Shown: piece by piece, positions 37,894-48,710 of the stretch
Layout of the letters: each line of letters opens with the position of its first letter
Numbering within the stretch: the first letter of the stretch is position 1
Origin: Halomonas sp. TD01
GTDB taxonomy: Bacteria; Pseudomonadota; Gammaproteobacteria; Pseudomonadales; Halomonadaceae
Assembly (NCBI RefSeq): GCF_923868895.1
Contig: NZ_OV350343.1
Location: 3,968,001 to 4,032,000 of the forward strand
DNA length: 64,000 nt
Direction of reading: 5' to 3'
The notes under the pieces: model-generated
The model's input: the letters and a program-made list of their open reading frames with translations, nothing else
Told to the model about the DNA's origin: nothing
The model's database searches: none
Made by a program: the position numbers and the translations under genes

Positions 37894-39990
37894 ATGAAAG
37901 CACAGCCTGGTATGCACGAAGGCTCGCCTGTCGCACATTATTATCGCGCTAATTCTCCAGAATGGCACTGGCTAGAAGAGCGTGAAGCGCCTGATGTAAG
38001 GTTTTTTTTAGAAGCCGCTAACCAACAGCACGATGAATGGTTTGCCCCCTTACGACCACTTTCCGAAACACTTTATCAAGGCCACTTAGCGCGCCGTGAG
38101 CTGGCGGTGACCAGCCTTAAGACAGCGCTTGACCACTTTACGTTCTGGAGTAACACCGCCGCCGAAGATGATTACTCCTGCTGGTGGCGTCACCCTAACG
38201 GCCAGCCTGATGCTCACGAGTGCTTTCTAGACGTACGTGACCGCGCCGCCGATCAGCCGTTTTATGACATGGGCGACATGGCACTTTCCCCCAATGAACA
38301 ATGGCTCGCCTGGACGGAAGACACCCAGGGCGACGAACGCTTCACACTGTGGTTAAAGGCGTTACCCGACGGAAAACCGCAGCAACTACTAAGCGATATT
38401 GGCGCTAGCGTATGCTGGGCGGAGGATGAAACAACCAACGGTGCAACGCTGCTATTTACACGCTTTGATGATACCCAGCGCCCTGACTCTATCTGGCGGA
38501 TGTGGATACCGTTTTCAACGCCAGAGCGCCTTGCTGAACCAACCTTAGTAATGCGTGAGAACGATCCGGAGTTCTGGATTGGGATTGGCAAAACACGCTC
38601 GAAAGCGTGGCTTTTGATTGAAAGCGGTTCGAAAGATACAACAGAAATTCATGCCGTGCCCGCAGATCAGCCCCACGCTTCACCGATGTGCCTGCATGCC
38701 CGCCAGGCAGGTGTTGAAGCGAGCATTGATCATCGCCCTGGTATGTTTTATCGCTTACAAAATTTCGCAGGCCCGCATTTTCAGCTCGACTTCACAAGCG
38801 AGGCTCAACACAGTAACTCTGCTCCAGAGTGGCAGTCGCTGATAGCTCACCGTGAGGACACTACCTTAGAAGGGGTTGATGCGTTTGACTGGGGACTAAT
38901 CATTGCCGAGCGAAGCCATCATGAAGCCCAGGTTATGTTACGCCGCTTAGTGCTAGATAAAGACCACAACCTCACATTCGATAAACATATCGAACTGCCT
39001 GAAACACCCTGCTCACAGTTGCTGGAAGATTCGCCGCACTTCGATGCCAATACGGTGCATCTACGCGAAGAGTCGTTCACCCGTCCTCCCAGTTGGTATG
39101 CGCTAAATCTTGATAGCGGTGAACGCACGTTGCTCAAGCAAGTGCCCGTTTACGGCCAACTGCTGCCTGACCAGCTAGTTAGCCAGCGCATATGGGCAAC
39201 CAGCGCTGACGGCGAACGTGTGCCGGTATCCATCGTCATGCGCGCCGATCTGATAGGCCAACCACTACCCACGCTGCTATATGGCTACGGAGCCTACGGC
39301 GAAGCGCTTGACCCTTGGTTCTCGATTGCTCGGCTTGAGCTACTGGAACGCGGCGCAGCCTTTGCGGTCGCCCACGTACGGGGTGGCGGCGAACGCGGTG
39401 AGCCGTGGTATCTAAATGGCAAAATGACTCATAAAGAGAACAGCTTTAACGATTTCTTAGCCGCCCGCGAGGCGTTAGTAGACAAAGGGTTTAGCCAACC
39501 AGAACGGATTGTGGCTTATGGAGCCAGTGCAGGTGGCTTGTTGGTTGGCACCTGCATCAATCGCGAACCTGAGGCGTTTTGCGCAGCGGTATTAGATGTG
39601 CCATTTCTGGATGTGCTCCGCACCATGCAGAACCCAGAGTTACCACTTACCACCGCCGAATATAGCGAGTGGGGCAATCCTGAAGACCCAGACGTCGCCG
39701 AGCGTATCGGTGGCTACTCACCTATCGACAACATAGGTTCCCAGCGCTATCCAGCGCTATGGATAGAGGGCAGCTGGTTTGATACTCGCGTCAGTTACTG
39801 GGAACCTGCCAAGTTCTATGCTCGCGTTACCCAGGCACAGCAGGGCAATGCTCCTGTGCTGCTTCATACCGACATGAGTAGCGGACACGGCGGTGCCTCA
39901 GGTAGGTTCAAAGCCTGGCGAGACACTGCTCGCCAAGACGCGTTTATCCTGTGGGCATTGGGATTAGCCCCCTTGGACGCGACAGACTAA
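37894..39990 (+). CDS. ptrB: S9 family prolyl oligopeptidase, oligopeptidase B-like
   Basis: About 698 residues. The N-terminal beta-propeller (about 1-420) is followed by an alpha/beta-hydrolase domain. The catalytic serine is in YGASAGGLLVG, the aspartate is in the SWFDTRVSYWEP region and the histidine is in DMSSGHGGASG. The block VRGGGERGEPWYLNGKM is typical of oligopeptidase B, which cuts after Lys/Arg in short peptides. I chose the ATG at 37894; no ribosome binding site is convincing and 37912 is possible. No signal peptide, so cytosolic. Confidence 0.88.
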   Translation: MKAQPGMHEGSPVAHYYRANSPEWHWLEEREAPDVRFFLEAANQQHDEWFAPLRPLSETLYQGHLARRELAVTSLKTALDHFTFWSNTAAEDDYSCWWRHPNGQPDAHECFLDVRDRAADQPFYDMGDMALSPNEQWLAWTEDTQGDERFTLWLKALPDGKPQQLLSDIGASVCWAEDETTNGATLLFTRFDDTQRPDSIWRMWIPFSTPERLAEPTLVMRENDPEFWIGIGKTRSKAWLLIESGSKDTTEIHAVPADQPHASPMCLHARQAGVEASIDHRPGMFYRLQNFAGPHFQLDFTSEAQHSNSAPEWQSLIAHREDTTLEGVDAFDWGLIIAERSHHEAQVMLRRLVLDKDHNLTFDKHIELPETPCSQLLEDSPHFDANTVHLREESFTRPPSWYALNLDSGERTLLKQVPVYGQLLPDQLVSQRIWATSADGERVPVSIVMRADLIGQPLPTLLYGYGAYGEALDPWFSIARLELLERGAAFAVAHVRGGGERGEPWYLNGKMTHKENSFNDFLAAREALVDKGFSQPERIVAYGASAGGLLVGTCINREPEAFCAAVLDVPFLDVLRTMQNPELPLTTAEYSEWGNPEDPDVAERIGGYSPIDNIGSQRYPALWIEGSWFDTRVSYWEPAKFYARVTQAQQGNAPVLLHTDMSSGHGGASGRFKAWRDTARQDAFILWALGLAPLDATD

Positions 39991-40036
39991 CCTCAATAGC
40001 GCTACTTCAAGAAACAGCAGAAGGCTCCTAGATAAC

Positions 40037-40066
40037 AAAAAAGCAGCGTCCAGACGCTGCTTTTTT
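40037..40066 (+). terminator. Rho-independent terminator after the oligopeptidase gene
   Basis: AAAAAAGCAGCGT, 4-nt loop, ACGCTGCTTTTTT. Symmetric A and T runs would let it work in both directions. Confidence 0.93.
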
Positions 40067-40070
40067 GTAT

Positions 40071-40111
40071 AAAAATCACTTTATGGAAATGCTTTCCATA
40101 AAGTGATTTTT
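40071..40111. repeat. Perfect 19-bp inverted repeat with 3-nt loop
   Basis: AAAAATCACTTTATGGAAA, TGC, then the exact complement ending in TTTTT. It starts four bases after the preceding terminator and ends within the -35 of the small gene that follows. It could be a second terminator, a protein-binding palindrome or a structured RNA end. Confidence 0.9.
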
Positions 40112-40137
40112 ACGCCATACTAACCATAAGTTTTATA
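40109..40137 (+). promoter_or_regulatory. Promoter candidate for the small FxTIWD-repeat gene
   Basis: -35 TTTACG (40109-40114), 17-bp spacer, -10 TTTATA (40132-40137). A short palindrome TAGAC-AAAC-GTCTA overlaps the -10 and start region (40136-40149). Confidence 0.5.
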
Positions 40138-40172
40138 GACAAACGTCTAACCCGCAAACCTAGGAGCAAACC

Positions 40173-40340
40173 ATGAGCTATCAGGAACAGTTTCCAACGA
40201 TTTGGGATACGCCGCTAAAAGCAACAGCGGCACCCCATCAATCGACCACGCGTGAAACTAAAGCAAAGCCCCAACCCTCTCAGCTTAAAGAAGCGTTTTT
40301 AACCATTTGGGATAGCACAAAAAGCAAAACCGCCAGCTAA
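40173..40340 (+). CDS. Small 55-residue protein with internal FxTIWD repeat
   Basis: Short gene of 55 codons plus stop, not recognised. It starts with ATG seven bases after a strong AGGAG, and a plausible promoter lies upstream. The protein contains the same short motif twice: QFPTIWDTPLK (residues 6-16) and AFLTIWDSTKSK (41-52). They are separated by a basic, Pro/Thr/Gln-rich linker that looks disordered. No signal peptide or membrane segment. Two aromatic anchors at either end of a flexible linker suggest a binding or bridging peptide, but function is unknown. It stands alone between two convergent-facing neighbours. Confidence 0.72.
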   Translation: MSYQEQFPTIWDTPLKATAAPHQSTTRETKAKPQPSQLKEAFLTIWDSTKSKTAS

Positions 40341-40396
40341 CGTTATTACCATTAGCCAGCGGTTATTAAGCGCGCCAGGGAGGGCTACTGTCAGAT

Positions 40397-40858
40397 TTAG
40401 GACATCGGTAATACAGCAATAATATGCTCTTCCAGTAAGCGTTCAGGCACATCGTCCTGAGAAACCGCAAAATTTCTCACGCTTACGCCCTTCCGGTGAA
40501 CGCGCTCAGCATCGTTACTCAGCAGCGGATGCCACCCTGCTAGCTTGCGTCCTTCGGCAACACGCCGATAGCCACATGTGTGTGGCAGCCAAGTAAACTC
40601 TTTGACTAACTCAGGCGTTAGTTGGGTACAGTCAGGTACGCTATCAAAGCGATTTTCATAGTCACTGCACTGGCAACTGTGGATATCAAGCAACCGGCAG
40701 GCAACGTTAAGAACCGCCAATTCTTGCGTTTCATCGTCGTGGAGCTTCAACAAGCAACATTGGCCGCAGCCGTCGCATAGCGCCTCCCACTCTTGAAGTG
40801 TTAGTTCCTCCAGTGAGTATTTTTCCCAAAAGCGCTCACGCATGGCGGTTACCATCAT
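40397..40858 (-). CDS. ycgN: YcgN family cysteine-cluster protein (UPF0260)
   Basis: 153 residues with the cysteine cluster CDGCGQCCLLKL near 28-39 and further cysteines in HSCQCSDYENR and HTCGYRRVAEG, matching the YkgJ/YcgN zinc- or iron-binding family. Function is not established. AGGGA precedes the ATG at 40858. Last of a run of minus-strand genes starting at grxD; ycgL, ycgN and rnd are also neighbours in many gammaproteobacteria. Confidence 0.9.
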   Translation of the reverse strand: MMVTAMRERFWEKYSLEELTLQEWEALCDGCGQCCLLKLHDDETQELAVLNVACRLLDIHSCQCSDYENRFDSVPDCTQLTPELVKEFTWLPHTCGYRRVAEGRKLAGWHPLLSNDAERVHRKGVSVRNFAVSQDDVPERLLEEHIIAVLPMS

Positions 40859-40886
40859 TGATTCCCTCTACTTGCAACATTTCGGG

Positions 40887-41471
40887 CTAACGCCCACCAC
40901 CCACAGTACCACCGCTGCTAGTTAGCGTGTCACGACACTCCTGCCATAGCACGGTGAAGTCGGCTGCTAAGCATGGATAGTCTTCGTAAAGCCAAGGCAC
41001 TAACTCTGCCAAGCGATTAGGCCCTGATAGCCGCTGACCAACGCCAGCTACTGCACGACAGGTAAAGTCAAAGTCAGCGTAACGGTGCAACCAGTCATGC
41101 TTAACCATCAGCGGCATCATCGTAGACAGCCGCTGCGGCGCAGGCCAAGCCTGTAACAACTGGTAGCAGCGTTCGATTAACTGGTGCTGCTGCTCTCCCG
41201 CCTGTTGACGAGCAAGAAAATGATCCCACACAATATCTAACGCGATACCGACATAACGCCGTTGGGCGCTTGGCGCGCGCCGCTTTGCCTCTAAAACGTT
41301 AGGGTGCCGATCAATCCAGGCGTCCACACGGCGATGATGACGTATGCCACTAGCAACATCTGGCGACCAAGCCGTTAAGTCTTGCCCCTTCACACCGTCA
41401 GCAATCAGATTTCCATAGAGAAACTCATCACTGCCAGGATGGGCAAGCCAAGCATGGGCAAGAAAATTCAT
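40887..41471 (-). CDS. acpH: ACP phosphodiesterase (AcpH-like)
   Basis: 194-residue helical HD-like hydrolase beginning MNFLAHAWLAHPGSDEFLYGN, with IRHHRRVDAWIDRHP and DIVWDHFLA, the motifs of the AcpH/YajB family that removes 4'-phosphopantetheine from acyl carrier protein. It follows ycgL with 24 bp between, where a 14-bp duplication lies. Confidence 0.9.
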   Translation of the reverse strand: MNFLAHAWLAHPGSDEFLYGNLIADGVKGQDLTAWSPDVASGIRHHRRVDAWIDRHPNVLEAKRRAPSAQRRYVGIALDIVWDHFLARQQAGEQQHQLIERCYQLLQAWPAPQRLSTMMPLMVKHDWLHRYADFDFTCRAVAGVGQRLSGPNRLAELVPWLYEDYPCLAADFTVLWQECRDTLTSSGGTVGGGR

Positions 41472-41472
41472 C

Positions 41473-41500
41473 GCAAAGCGTTCATGGCAAAACGTTCATT
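41473..41500. repeat. Tandem 14-bp duplication over the ycgL stop codon
   Basis: GCAAAGCGTTCATG followed by GCAAAACGTTCATT (12/14 identical). The ycgL stop codon (41496-41498) is in the second copy. Confidence 0.8.
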
Positions 41501-41789
41501 CGCGGTTAGCCGCCTGCGCACGATGAACATCCAGCAAATAGGCTTCTTTCGCAGGCGGCATTTGCAGGTAAAAGCCTTGCTCTTGGATGGCAGCCATCAC
41601 ATCCGTTGCATTCACCCGAGCCAGCTTTTTATCGGCGGTCAATATCATTGTCAGCACCGGCACTGGTTTACCGAAAGTGTCCATCAATGCGTCGGGCACG
41701 GATGACAACCCTTTCTGCTTATCTATGTAGAGATACATCTCGTCTTTGCGTGAGCTTTTTAAAATCTCACAAAGCAGTTTCTCGCTCAT
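41496..41789 (-). CDS. ycgL: YcgL domain-containing protein
   Basis: 97-residue protein of the YcgL family (alpha/beta, one domain) with CEILKSSRKDEMYLYIDK at the N terminus and IQEQGFYLQMPP near the C terminus. No biochemical role is firmly known. Its first base overlaps the last base of rnd, so it is co-translated with RNase D. Confidence 0.93.
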   Translation of the reverse strand: MSEKLLCEILKSSRKDEMYLYIDKQKGLSSVPDALMDTFGKPVPVLTMILTADKKLARVNATDVMAAIQEQGFYLQMPPAKEAYLLDVHRAQAANRE

Positions 41790-42898
41790 TACGATAACTC
41801 CTCAAGCGCCTGATGAATTTCTTGAGCTAAGTAAGTATGGCGCCAACCGCCAGGAGTGGTTAATGGCTGATTAGCGAGCCGCTGCATCACAAGCGCCTCA
41901 ATATCTCGACGCCGTAGTAACATCTCGGGCGCTATTTGCAGCTCAGCCGCCTTCTCAGTCACTACTTTTTTCAGTGCTTTAAAACGCCGCTTAAACGCTG
42001 GGTGCATCGGGTCTGGCCAGCGCTCAGGCAGATCATCTTCGGGGCAATGCTGAGCCTGCTTCACCAGCGCCAGCAACGTGTCGCCTTCTTTTTTAACCAG
42101 CGGCGGCTTGACCCCTTCAATCTCTGCTAGCTCATAACGATTTTTAGGCATTTTTTCTGCCACCGCGAACAGTAACTTATCGCTGACCAACCAATTACGC
42201 GGCAAATCCCGGTGGCGGGTTTCGCCTTCACGCCAAATAGTCATTAAACGGTAGGCTTCAAGTTGACGGGGGTTAAGGCGCCACAACTGCCGCTGGCGTG
42301 TATACCATTGGCCGTCGCTCTCGACACTGCGGCCTGCCTGCTCGATAAGGCTGGCGCACTCATCGTTAAGCCATTCACGCCGCCCCAGTTGCTCAAGCTT
42401 TTCCGCTTGAAAACCCCAAACTTTCAGCAAATAGATAACATCTAACGCCGCATATTCACATTGGGAGAGCGTTAAGGGGCGCTCTAACCAGTTGGAGCGC
42501 GTCTCCTCTTTAGGCAGCGTTTCCCCCATCCAGTGCTCTACCAGTTTTTGATAGCCCATGCCCGGTGTTTCACCCAAGAAAGCCTGCGCCACTTGTGTAT
42601 CTATAAGCGGCGTTGGCAATACGCCGGCCCAATGCTGGAAAACCTCGAGGTCTTCGCTGCAGGCATGAAGTAGTTTGATGGCACTATTTTGCAACAAATC
42701 ACGAAAAGAAGCAGTGCAAGGTGTGCTCAACGGATCAACTAAATACGCCATGTCACCGGTCGTGAACTGAATAAGCGCAGGTACTGGAAAAAACGTGTTT
42801 TCACGGAAAAATTCAGTGTCTAGGGCAATCACACGGGCACCGGCGACTTGCTCGCAAGCAGCATCTAAGGCGTCGGCACTATCAATCCATTGATACAT
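41789..42898 (-). CDS. rnd: Ribonuclease D
   Basis: 3'-5' exoribonuclease for tRNA maturation, about 369 residues. The DEDD exonuclease residues are visible in ALDTEFFREN, HACSEDLEVF and CEYAALDVIYLLKVW. An HRDC domain follows (LNPRQLEAYRLMTIWREGE onward). I prefer the ATG at 42898, beginning MYQWIDSADAL, because that matches family N termini; an upstream ATG at 43000 would overlap recR, and neither start has a good ribosome binding site. Confidence 0.93.
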   Translation of the reverse strand: MYQWIDSADALDAACEQVAGARVIALDTEFFRENTFFPVPALIQFTTGDMAYLVDPLSTPCTASFRDLLQNSAIKLLHACSEDLEVFQHWAGVLPTPLIDTQVAQAFLGETPGMGYQKLVEHWMGETLPKEETRSNWLERPLTLSQCEYAALDVIYLLKVWGFQAEKLEQLGRREWLNDECASLIEQAGRSVESDGQWYTRQRQLWRLNPRQLEAYRLMTIWREGETRHRDLPRNWLVSDKLLFAVAEKMPKNRYELAEIEGVKPPLVKKEGDTLLALVKQAQHCPEDDLPERWPDPMHPAFKRRFKALKKVVTEKAAELQIAPEMLLRRRDIEALVMQRLANQPLTTPGGWRHTYLAQEIHQALEELS

Positions 42899-42971
42899 CG
42901 AGGGGGCTAAAGAGGACAAAGCAAACTTCCGGGTTGGCACAATCGCAAAAGCGCTTGCGTTTTTATAAGAG

Positions 42972-43577
42972 TCAATCGCTGGCGAAAGGCTGGCGACCAT
43001 TAAAGGCGCGACTTAGCGTACCACCGTCTACATACTCAAGCTCTCCTCCCATGGGCACACCATAGGCGAGTCGAGAAAAAGAGACACCGTAGTGAGCAAG
43101 TTGGGCGGCAATGAAGTGCGCAGTCGCTTCGCCTTCCACGGTGGGATTAGTGGCAAGCACCACTTCACGTATATTGCCTTCCGCAATGCGGCTTTCCAGA
43201 AGATCCAGGCCAATAGCATCGGGGCCAATGCCATCCAGCGGAGAAAGATGACCATGCAATACAAAATAACGCCCCTGAAAGCCACCGGCCTCTTCAATAG
43301 CAAGCTGATCAGCAGGCGACTCAACAACACACAGGAGCGAATCATCACGGCGAGTACTTTCGCACAACGCGCAAACATCCGCTTCGGTCAACGTACGGCA
43401 GCGCTGGCAATAACCGACTTCTTCGATGGCCTGCTGAATCACCGCTGCCAACCGCTGCCCGCCTGGGCGCTCACGTTCCAACAAATGCATGGCCATGCGT
43501 TGGGCCGTTTTTGGCCCAACGCCTGGCAGCACGCGGAAGGCGTCCATTAGTTGCTCAACAAGCGGGGAAAAGCGCAT
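42972..43577 (-). CDS. recR: Recombination protein RecR
   Basis: 201-residue RecFOR pathway protein. Helix-hairpin-helix [13 protein letters not shown], a four-cysteine zinc finger ([17 protein letters not shown]) and a Toprim domain ([27 protein letters not shown]) are all present. It starts 3 bp after ybaB in the conserved dnaX-ybaB-recR order. Confidence 0.97.
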   Translation of the reverse strand: MRFSPLVEQLMDAFRVLPGVGPKTAQRMAMHLLERERPGGQRLAAVIQQAIEEVGYCQRCRTLTEADVCALCESTRRDDSLLCVVESPADQLAIEEAGGFQGRYFVLHGHLSPLDGIGPDAIGLDLLESRIAEGNIREVVLATNPTVEGEATAHFIAAQLAHYGVSFSRLAYGVPMGGELEYVDGGTLSRAFNGRQPFASD

Positions 43578-43580
43578 GGA

Positions 43581-43907
43581 TTAGAACGGCATCTTAAAGC
43601 CGGGCGGCAAGTTTAAGCCTGCCGTCGCTTCTTCCATCTTCGCTTTAGAGTTTGCTTCCACTTTGCGAACAGCGTCATTCACGGCAGCAGCGAGCAGATC
43701 TTCCAAAAGCTCTTTGTCTTCTTCGAGAACACTGGGGTCAATGGTGACATTGGTGACATCATGGCGACCATTCATGGTGATTTTCACCATACCGGCACCC
43801 GCTTCGCCATGTACTTCCGCTTTCGCAGCTTCTTCTTGAACCTGCTGCATCTTCTCCTGCATTTCTTGGGCTTGCTTCATTATGTTGCCCATTCCACCTT
43901 TAAACAT
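43581..43907 (-). CDS. ybaB: YbaB/EbfC nucleoid-associated protein
   Basis: 108-residue DNA-binding protein with a glutamine/methionine-rich helical N terminus ([20 protein letters not shown]) and ending LPPGFKMPF. The ATG at 43907 has AGGAG upstream; a longer frame to 43952 is not needed. Lies between dnaX and recR. Confidence 0.95.
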   Translation of the reverse strand: MFKGGMGNIMKQAQEMQEKMQQVQEEAAKAEVHGEAGAGMVKITMNGRHDVTNVTIDPSVLEEDKELLEDLLAAAVNDAVRKVEANSKAKMEEATAGLNLPPGFKMPF

Positions 43908-43962
43908 GCGGTTATCTCCTGAAGGATCAAAAATATAAGCATCGCGAGTCAATCATCAACGA

Positions 43963-46020
<2,058 letters not shown>

Positions 46021-46096
46021 TGAGCACTACTTCCTTTGGCGGGCTAACTGTCGATGCGAAAAGACACCATTCTAGCGGCTGCGCTGCAGCCCGCCA

Positions 46097-46137
46097 ACCG
46101 CTTGGCCCAAGACCAGCAGCCCACTAGACCAAGCGGT
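46097..46137 (-). other. Inverted repeat between grxD and dnaX
   Basis: ACCGCTTGG (46097-46105) pairs with CCAAGCGGT (46129-46137) around a 23-nt loop. There is no T run. It may mark the end of the grxD message or fold in the dnaX leader. Confidence 0.4.
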
Positions 46138-46152
46138 ATAGGGCATTAAACG

Positions 46153-46503
46153 TTATGCGTTATCGCCACTCTCAGCAGCTCCGGCACGTTGGGCAGCTTC
46201 TTTAATCAGCTTCTCAAGTTCACCGCTCTGATGCATCTCGATCACGATGTCGCAGCCACCCACCAGTTCGCCTTCCACCCAAAGCTGCGGAAAGGTGGGC
46301 CAGTTAGCAATTTTCGGCAGTTCAGCGCGGATATCTGGATTATCCAGCACGTTAACAAAGGCAAAACGCTCACCGCAGCCCATCAGCGCCTGCACCGTTT
46401 GTGCAGAAAAACCACACTGCGGCAACTGAGGTGTACCTTTCATGTAGATAAGAATGGGGTTTTCACTAATTTGGCGCTGAATATTTTCGGCAGTCGTGCT
46501 CAT
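46153..46503 (-). CDS. grxD: Monothiol glutaredoxin Grx4
   Basis: 116-residue monothiol glutaredoxin with the CGFS active site (MKGTPQLPQCGFSAQT) and the glutathione-binding WPTFPQLWVEGELVGGCDI. Carries and delivers [2Fe-2S] clusters, often with BolA. It is upstream of dnaX on the same strand with a 132-bp gap. Confidence 0.96.
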   Translation of the reverse strand: MSTTAENIQRQISENPILIYMKGTPQLPQCGFSAQTVQALMGCGERFAFVNVLDNPDIRAELPKIANWPTFPQLWVEGELVGGCDIVIEMHQSGELEKLIKEAAQRAGAAESGDNA

Positions 46504-46723
46504 GATGTGCTCCTAAAACAAGTGATGTTATCTAGCCAGTTTACGCAATTCGTTAACTCGCTTTAACCCTTCAGCCGAAGATTACCTTTTGTTGCTGTGC
46601 AAGCTAATACTTGAGCAAACTACTCGGCCTTATCGTGTGGGACGTCATTCTACGCATGCCGAGCGCGTTGCGCATCCCCCGCGGCATCGCTAGGATAGTG
46701 TTTTTGCGCGGAGAGATATCATC

Positions 46724-47650
46724 ATGGCGACACGCCATTTCTTAACCTTGCTGGATTTAACCCCAGATGAGCTGGCGTACCTGATTCAGCGTGCCATTAA
46801 GATCAAAACCGAGCTCAAGGCTAACGGCCCTGTTTACACGCCGCTGCCTAATCGCACGCTAGCGATGATTTTTGAGAAATCATCCACCCGCACACGGGTA
46901 TCATTTGAAACCGGCATGGCACAGTTCGGCGGTCACGCGCTTTTTCTCTCCCCCCGCGACACTCAGTTAGGACGCGGCGAACCGATTGAAGACACTGCCC
47001 GCGTGCTGTCCGAAATGGTCGATGCAGTGATGATCCGCACCTTTTCACACGCAGGTTTGGAAACCTACGCCAGCGCTAGCAGCGTGCCCGTCATTAACGC
47101 CTTAAGTGACGACTATCACCCCTGCCAACTGCTGGCTGATGTGATGACCTGGACCGAGCTGCGCGGCAGCGTGAAAGGACGTACTGCCGTTTGGGTTGGG
47201 GATGGCAATAATATGTGCCACTCCTGGATTAACGCCGCTCGCCAGTTTGGTTTCCAACTGCGCGTTTGCTGCCCGAAAGGATATGAGCCTCGTGCTGACA
47301 TTATGGAAGCCGCTGGGGACTGCGTAACGTTGCTTCACGACCCTCACGAGGCGGCTAAAGGCGCCGACTTGATCACTACGGATGTATGGGCATCCATGGG
47401 GCAGGAAGAAGAACAGGCTAAGCGCGAAGCAGATTTTGCAGACTTCCAGGTGACCGAAGCGATGCTTGATAGCGCACAACCTGATGTGCTTTTCCTGCAC
47501 TGCTTGCCCGCCCACCGCGGCGAAGAGATTAGCCACTCCCTGCTCGACGACCCCCGTGCCGTCGTATGGCAAGAAGCGGGGAACCGCCTACATGCACAAA
47601 AGGCGCTAATCGAGTTTTTACTGCTTGGTAAAATCGCCGACGACGAGTAG
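46724..47650 (+). CDS. argF: Ornithine carbamoyltransferase
   Basis: 308-residue anabolic-type OTCase making citrulline from ornithine and carbamoyl phosphate. Carbamoyl phosphate site [12 protein letters not shown] near 48-59, [24 protein letters not shown] and the catalytic [12 protein letters not shown] are all intact. GGAGAG precedes the ATG. Monocistronic with a strong terminator. Confidence 0.96.
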   Translation: MATRHFLTLLDLTPDELAYLIQRAIKIKTELKANGPVYTPLPNRTLAMIFEKSSTRTRVSFETGMAQFGGHALFLSPRDTQLGRGEPIEDTARVLSEMVDAVMIRTFSHAGLETYASASSVPVINALSDDYHPCQLLADVMTWTELRGSVKGRTAVWVGDGNNMCHSWINAARQFGFQLRVCCPKGYEPRADIMEAAGDCVTLLHDPHEAAKGADLITTDVWASMGQEEEQAKREADFADFQVTEAMLDSAQPDVLFLHCLPAHRGEEISHSLLDDPRAVVWQEAGNRLHAQKALIEFLLLGKIADDE

Positions 47651-47691
47651 CACCTGATAGCACAGGCTTTCAATTGATAAGTTATTAGTAT

Positions 47692-47729
47692 AAAAAACGC
47701 CCCGCTACTTAGTAACGGGGCGTTTTTTT
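47692..47729 (+). terminator. Rho-independent terminator after argF
   Basis: AAAAAACGCCCCGCTAC, short loop, GTAACGGGGCGTTTTTTT. A runs and T runs on both sides would also stop the convergent tRNA-Ala transcript. Confidence 0.95.
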
Positions 47730-47745
47730 GGATTCTTCTGTAAAA

Positions 47746-47821
47746 TGGTGGAGCCTAGCGGGATCGAACCGCTGACCTCAACACTGCCAGTGTTGCGCTC
47801 TCCCAGCTGAGCTAAGGCCCC
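47746..47821 (-). tRNA. tRNA-Ala (GGC)
   Basis: 76-nt cloverleaf on the minus strand with encoded CCA. D arm GCTCAGCTGGGAGAGC, anticodon loop CTGGCAG (anticodon GGC) and T arm AGCGGTTCGATCCCGCT. The acceptor stem GGGGCCT/AGGCTCC has one G-T pair. Confidence 0.97.
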
Positions 47822-47868
47822 ACGTTTTTTACACAGCTCTTTTAAATCACTCTTAGAGCAGCGCCAAG

Positions 47869-47898
47869 ATACTACGCTAGTAATTTGCTTAGCGTCAA
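47869..47898 (-). promoter_or_regulatory. Promoter of tRNA-Ala
   Basis: Minus strand -35 TTGACG (47893-47898), 18-bp spacer, -10 TAGTAT (47869-47874), about 48 bp upstream of the tRNA. Confidence 0.65.
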
Positions 47899-48013
47899 GC
47901 TAATGATGAACAACTATCAACTAAATTCTCCTTTGGTTAGAGCTGTGGCACTCTATGTCATGCAACGCGGCTTTCGCCCACCACTACGATGATTCCATGC
48001 AGGAGCCAGCACC

Positions 48014-48664
48014 TTGATCAAAGTTTTAATCGCCGATGATCATCACCTGGTGAGAACCAGTATTGCTCACCTGCTAAACCAAGAGTGCGATATAAAAGTC
48101 GTAGGCGAGGTCGACGATGGCGAAAGCGCCGTGACTCAATGCCGTCGCTTAAAGCCTGACATTGTCGTGATGGATATTCGCATGCCCGGCATCGGAGGGC
48201 TTGAAGCTACTCGCCGTATTCATAGAACAATGGAAGACGTCAAAGTACTCATATTAACCGCCCACATGGAAGATAGTGCGTTACGACTCATGCTGGAAGC
48301 GGGTGCGATTGGCTTTCTTAGCAAAGGGGCCGACACAACGGAAATGACCGATGCTATTCGTCAAGTCTTTCACGGAAGGCGCTATGTCAGTAAAGAGATC
48401 GCTCAACGATTGGCACTTTCCCGCTTTTCTGACGAAGATAACCCTTTTAGTCGCCTGTCACGCCGCGAACTACAAATCGCTCTTATGATTGTTAACTGCG
48501 AGCGCGTCCAAGTAATCTCAGACCGTTTACACATCAGCCCAAAAACGGTTAACGCTTACCGCTATCGGCTATTTGACAAACTAGAGGTTGCTACCGATGT
48601 GGAGCTTACCCACTTGGCACTGCGCCACGGTTTAGTCGAGGGCTTTGACGCCATGCTGGGATAG
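48014..48664 (+). CDS. gacA: GacA/UvrY response regulator
   Basis: 216-residue NarL/LuxR-type regulator. The receiver has D8/D9, phospho-acceptor D54 (VVMDIRMPG) and K104 (FLSKGAD). The C-terminal helix-turn-helix contains SRRELQIALMI and ISPKTVNAYRYRLFDKL. In relatives it is activated by GacS/BarA and drives the small RNAs that titrate RsmA/CsrA. The start codon is TTG, with AGGAG eight bases upstream. It is upstream of uvrC, the conserved order in pseudomonads and enterics. Confidence 0.95.
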   Translation: MIKVLIADDHHLVRTSIAHLLNQECDIKVVGEVDDGESAVTQCRRLKPDIVVMDIRMPGIGGLEATRRIHRTMEDVKVLILTAHMEDSALRLMLEAGAIGFLSKGADTTEMTDAIRQVFHGRRYVSKEIAQRLALSRFSDEDNPFSRLSRRELQIALMIVNCERVQVISDRLHISPKTVNAYRYRLFDKLEVATDVELTHLALRHGLVEGFDAMLG

Positions 48665-48710
48665 ACCTACCATCGCAGCTTCTGTTGCCTAGAAGCGCCG
48701 ATACCCAGCC

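Noticed and set aside
46021..46152. Possible 4.5S SRP RNA upstream of dnaX
   Set aside because: The conserved GGTCAGGTCCGGAAGGAAGC core is not present on either strand.
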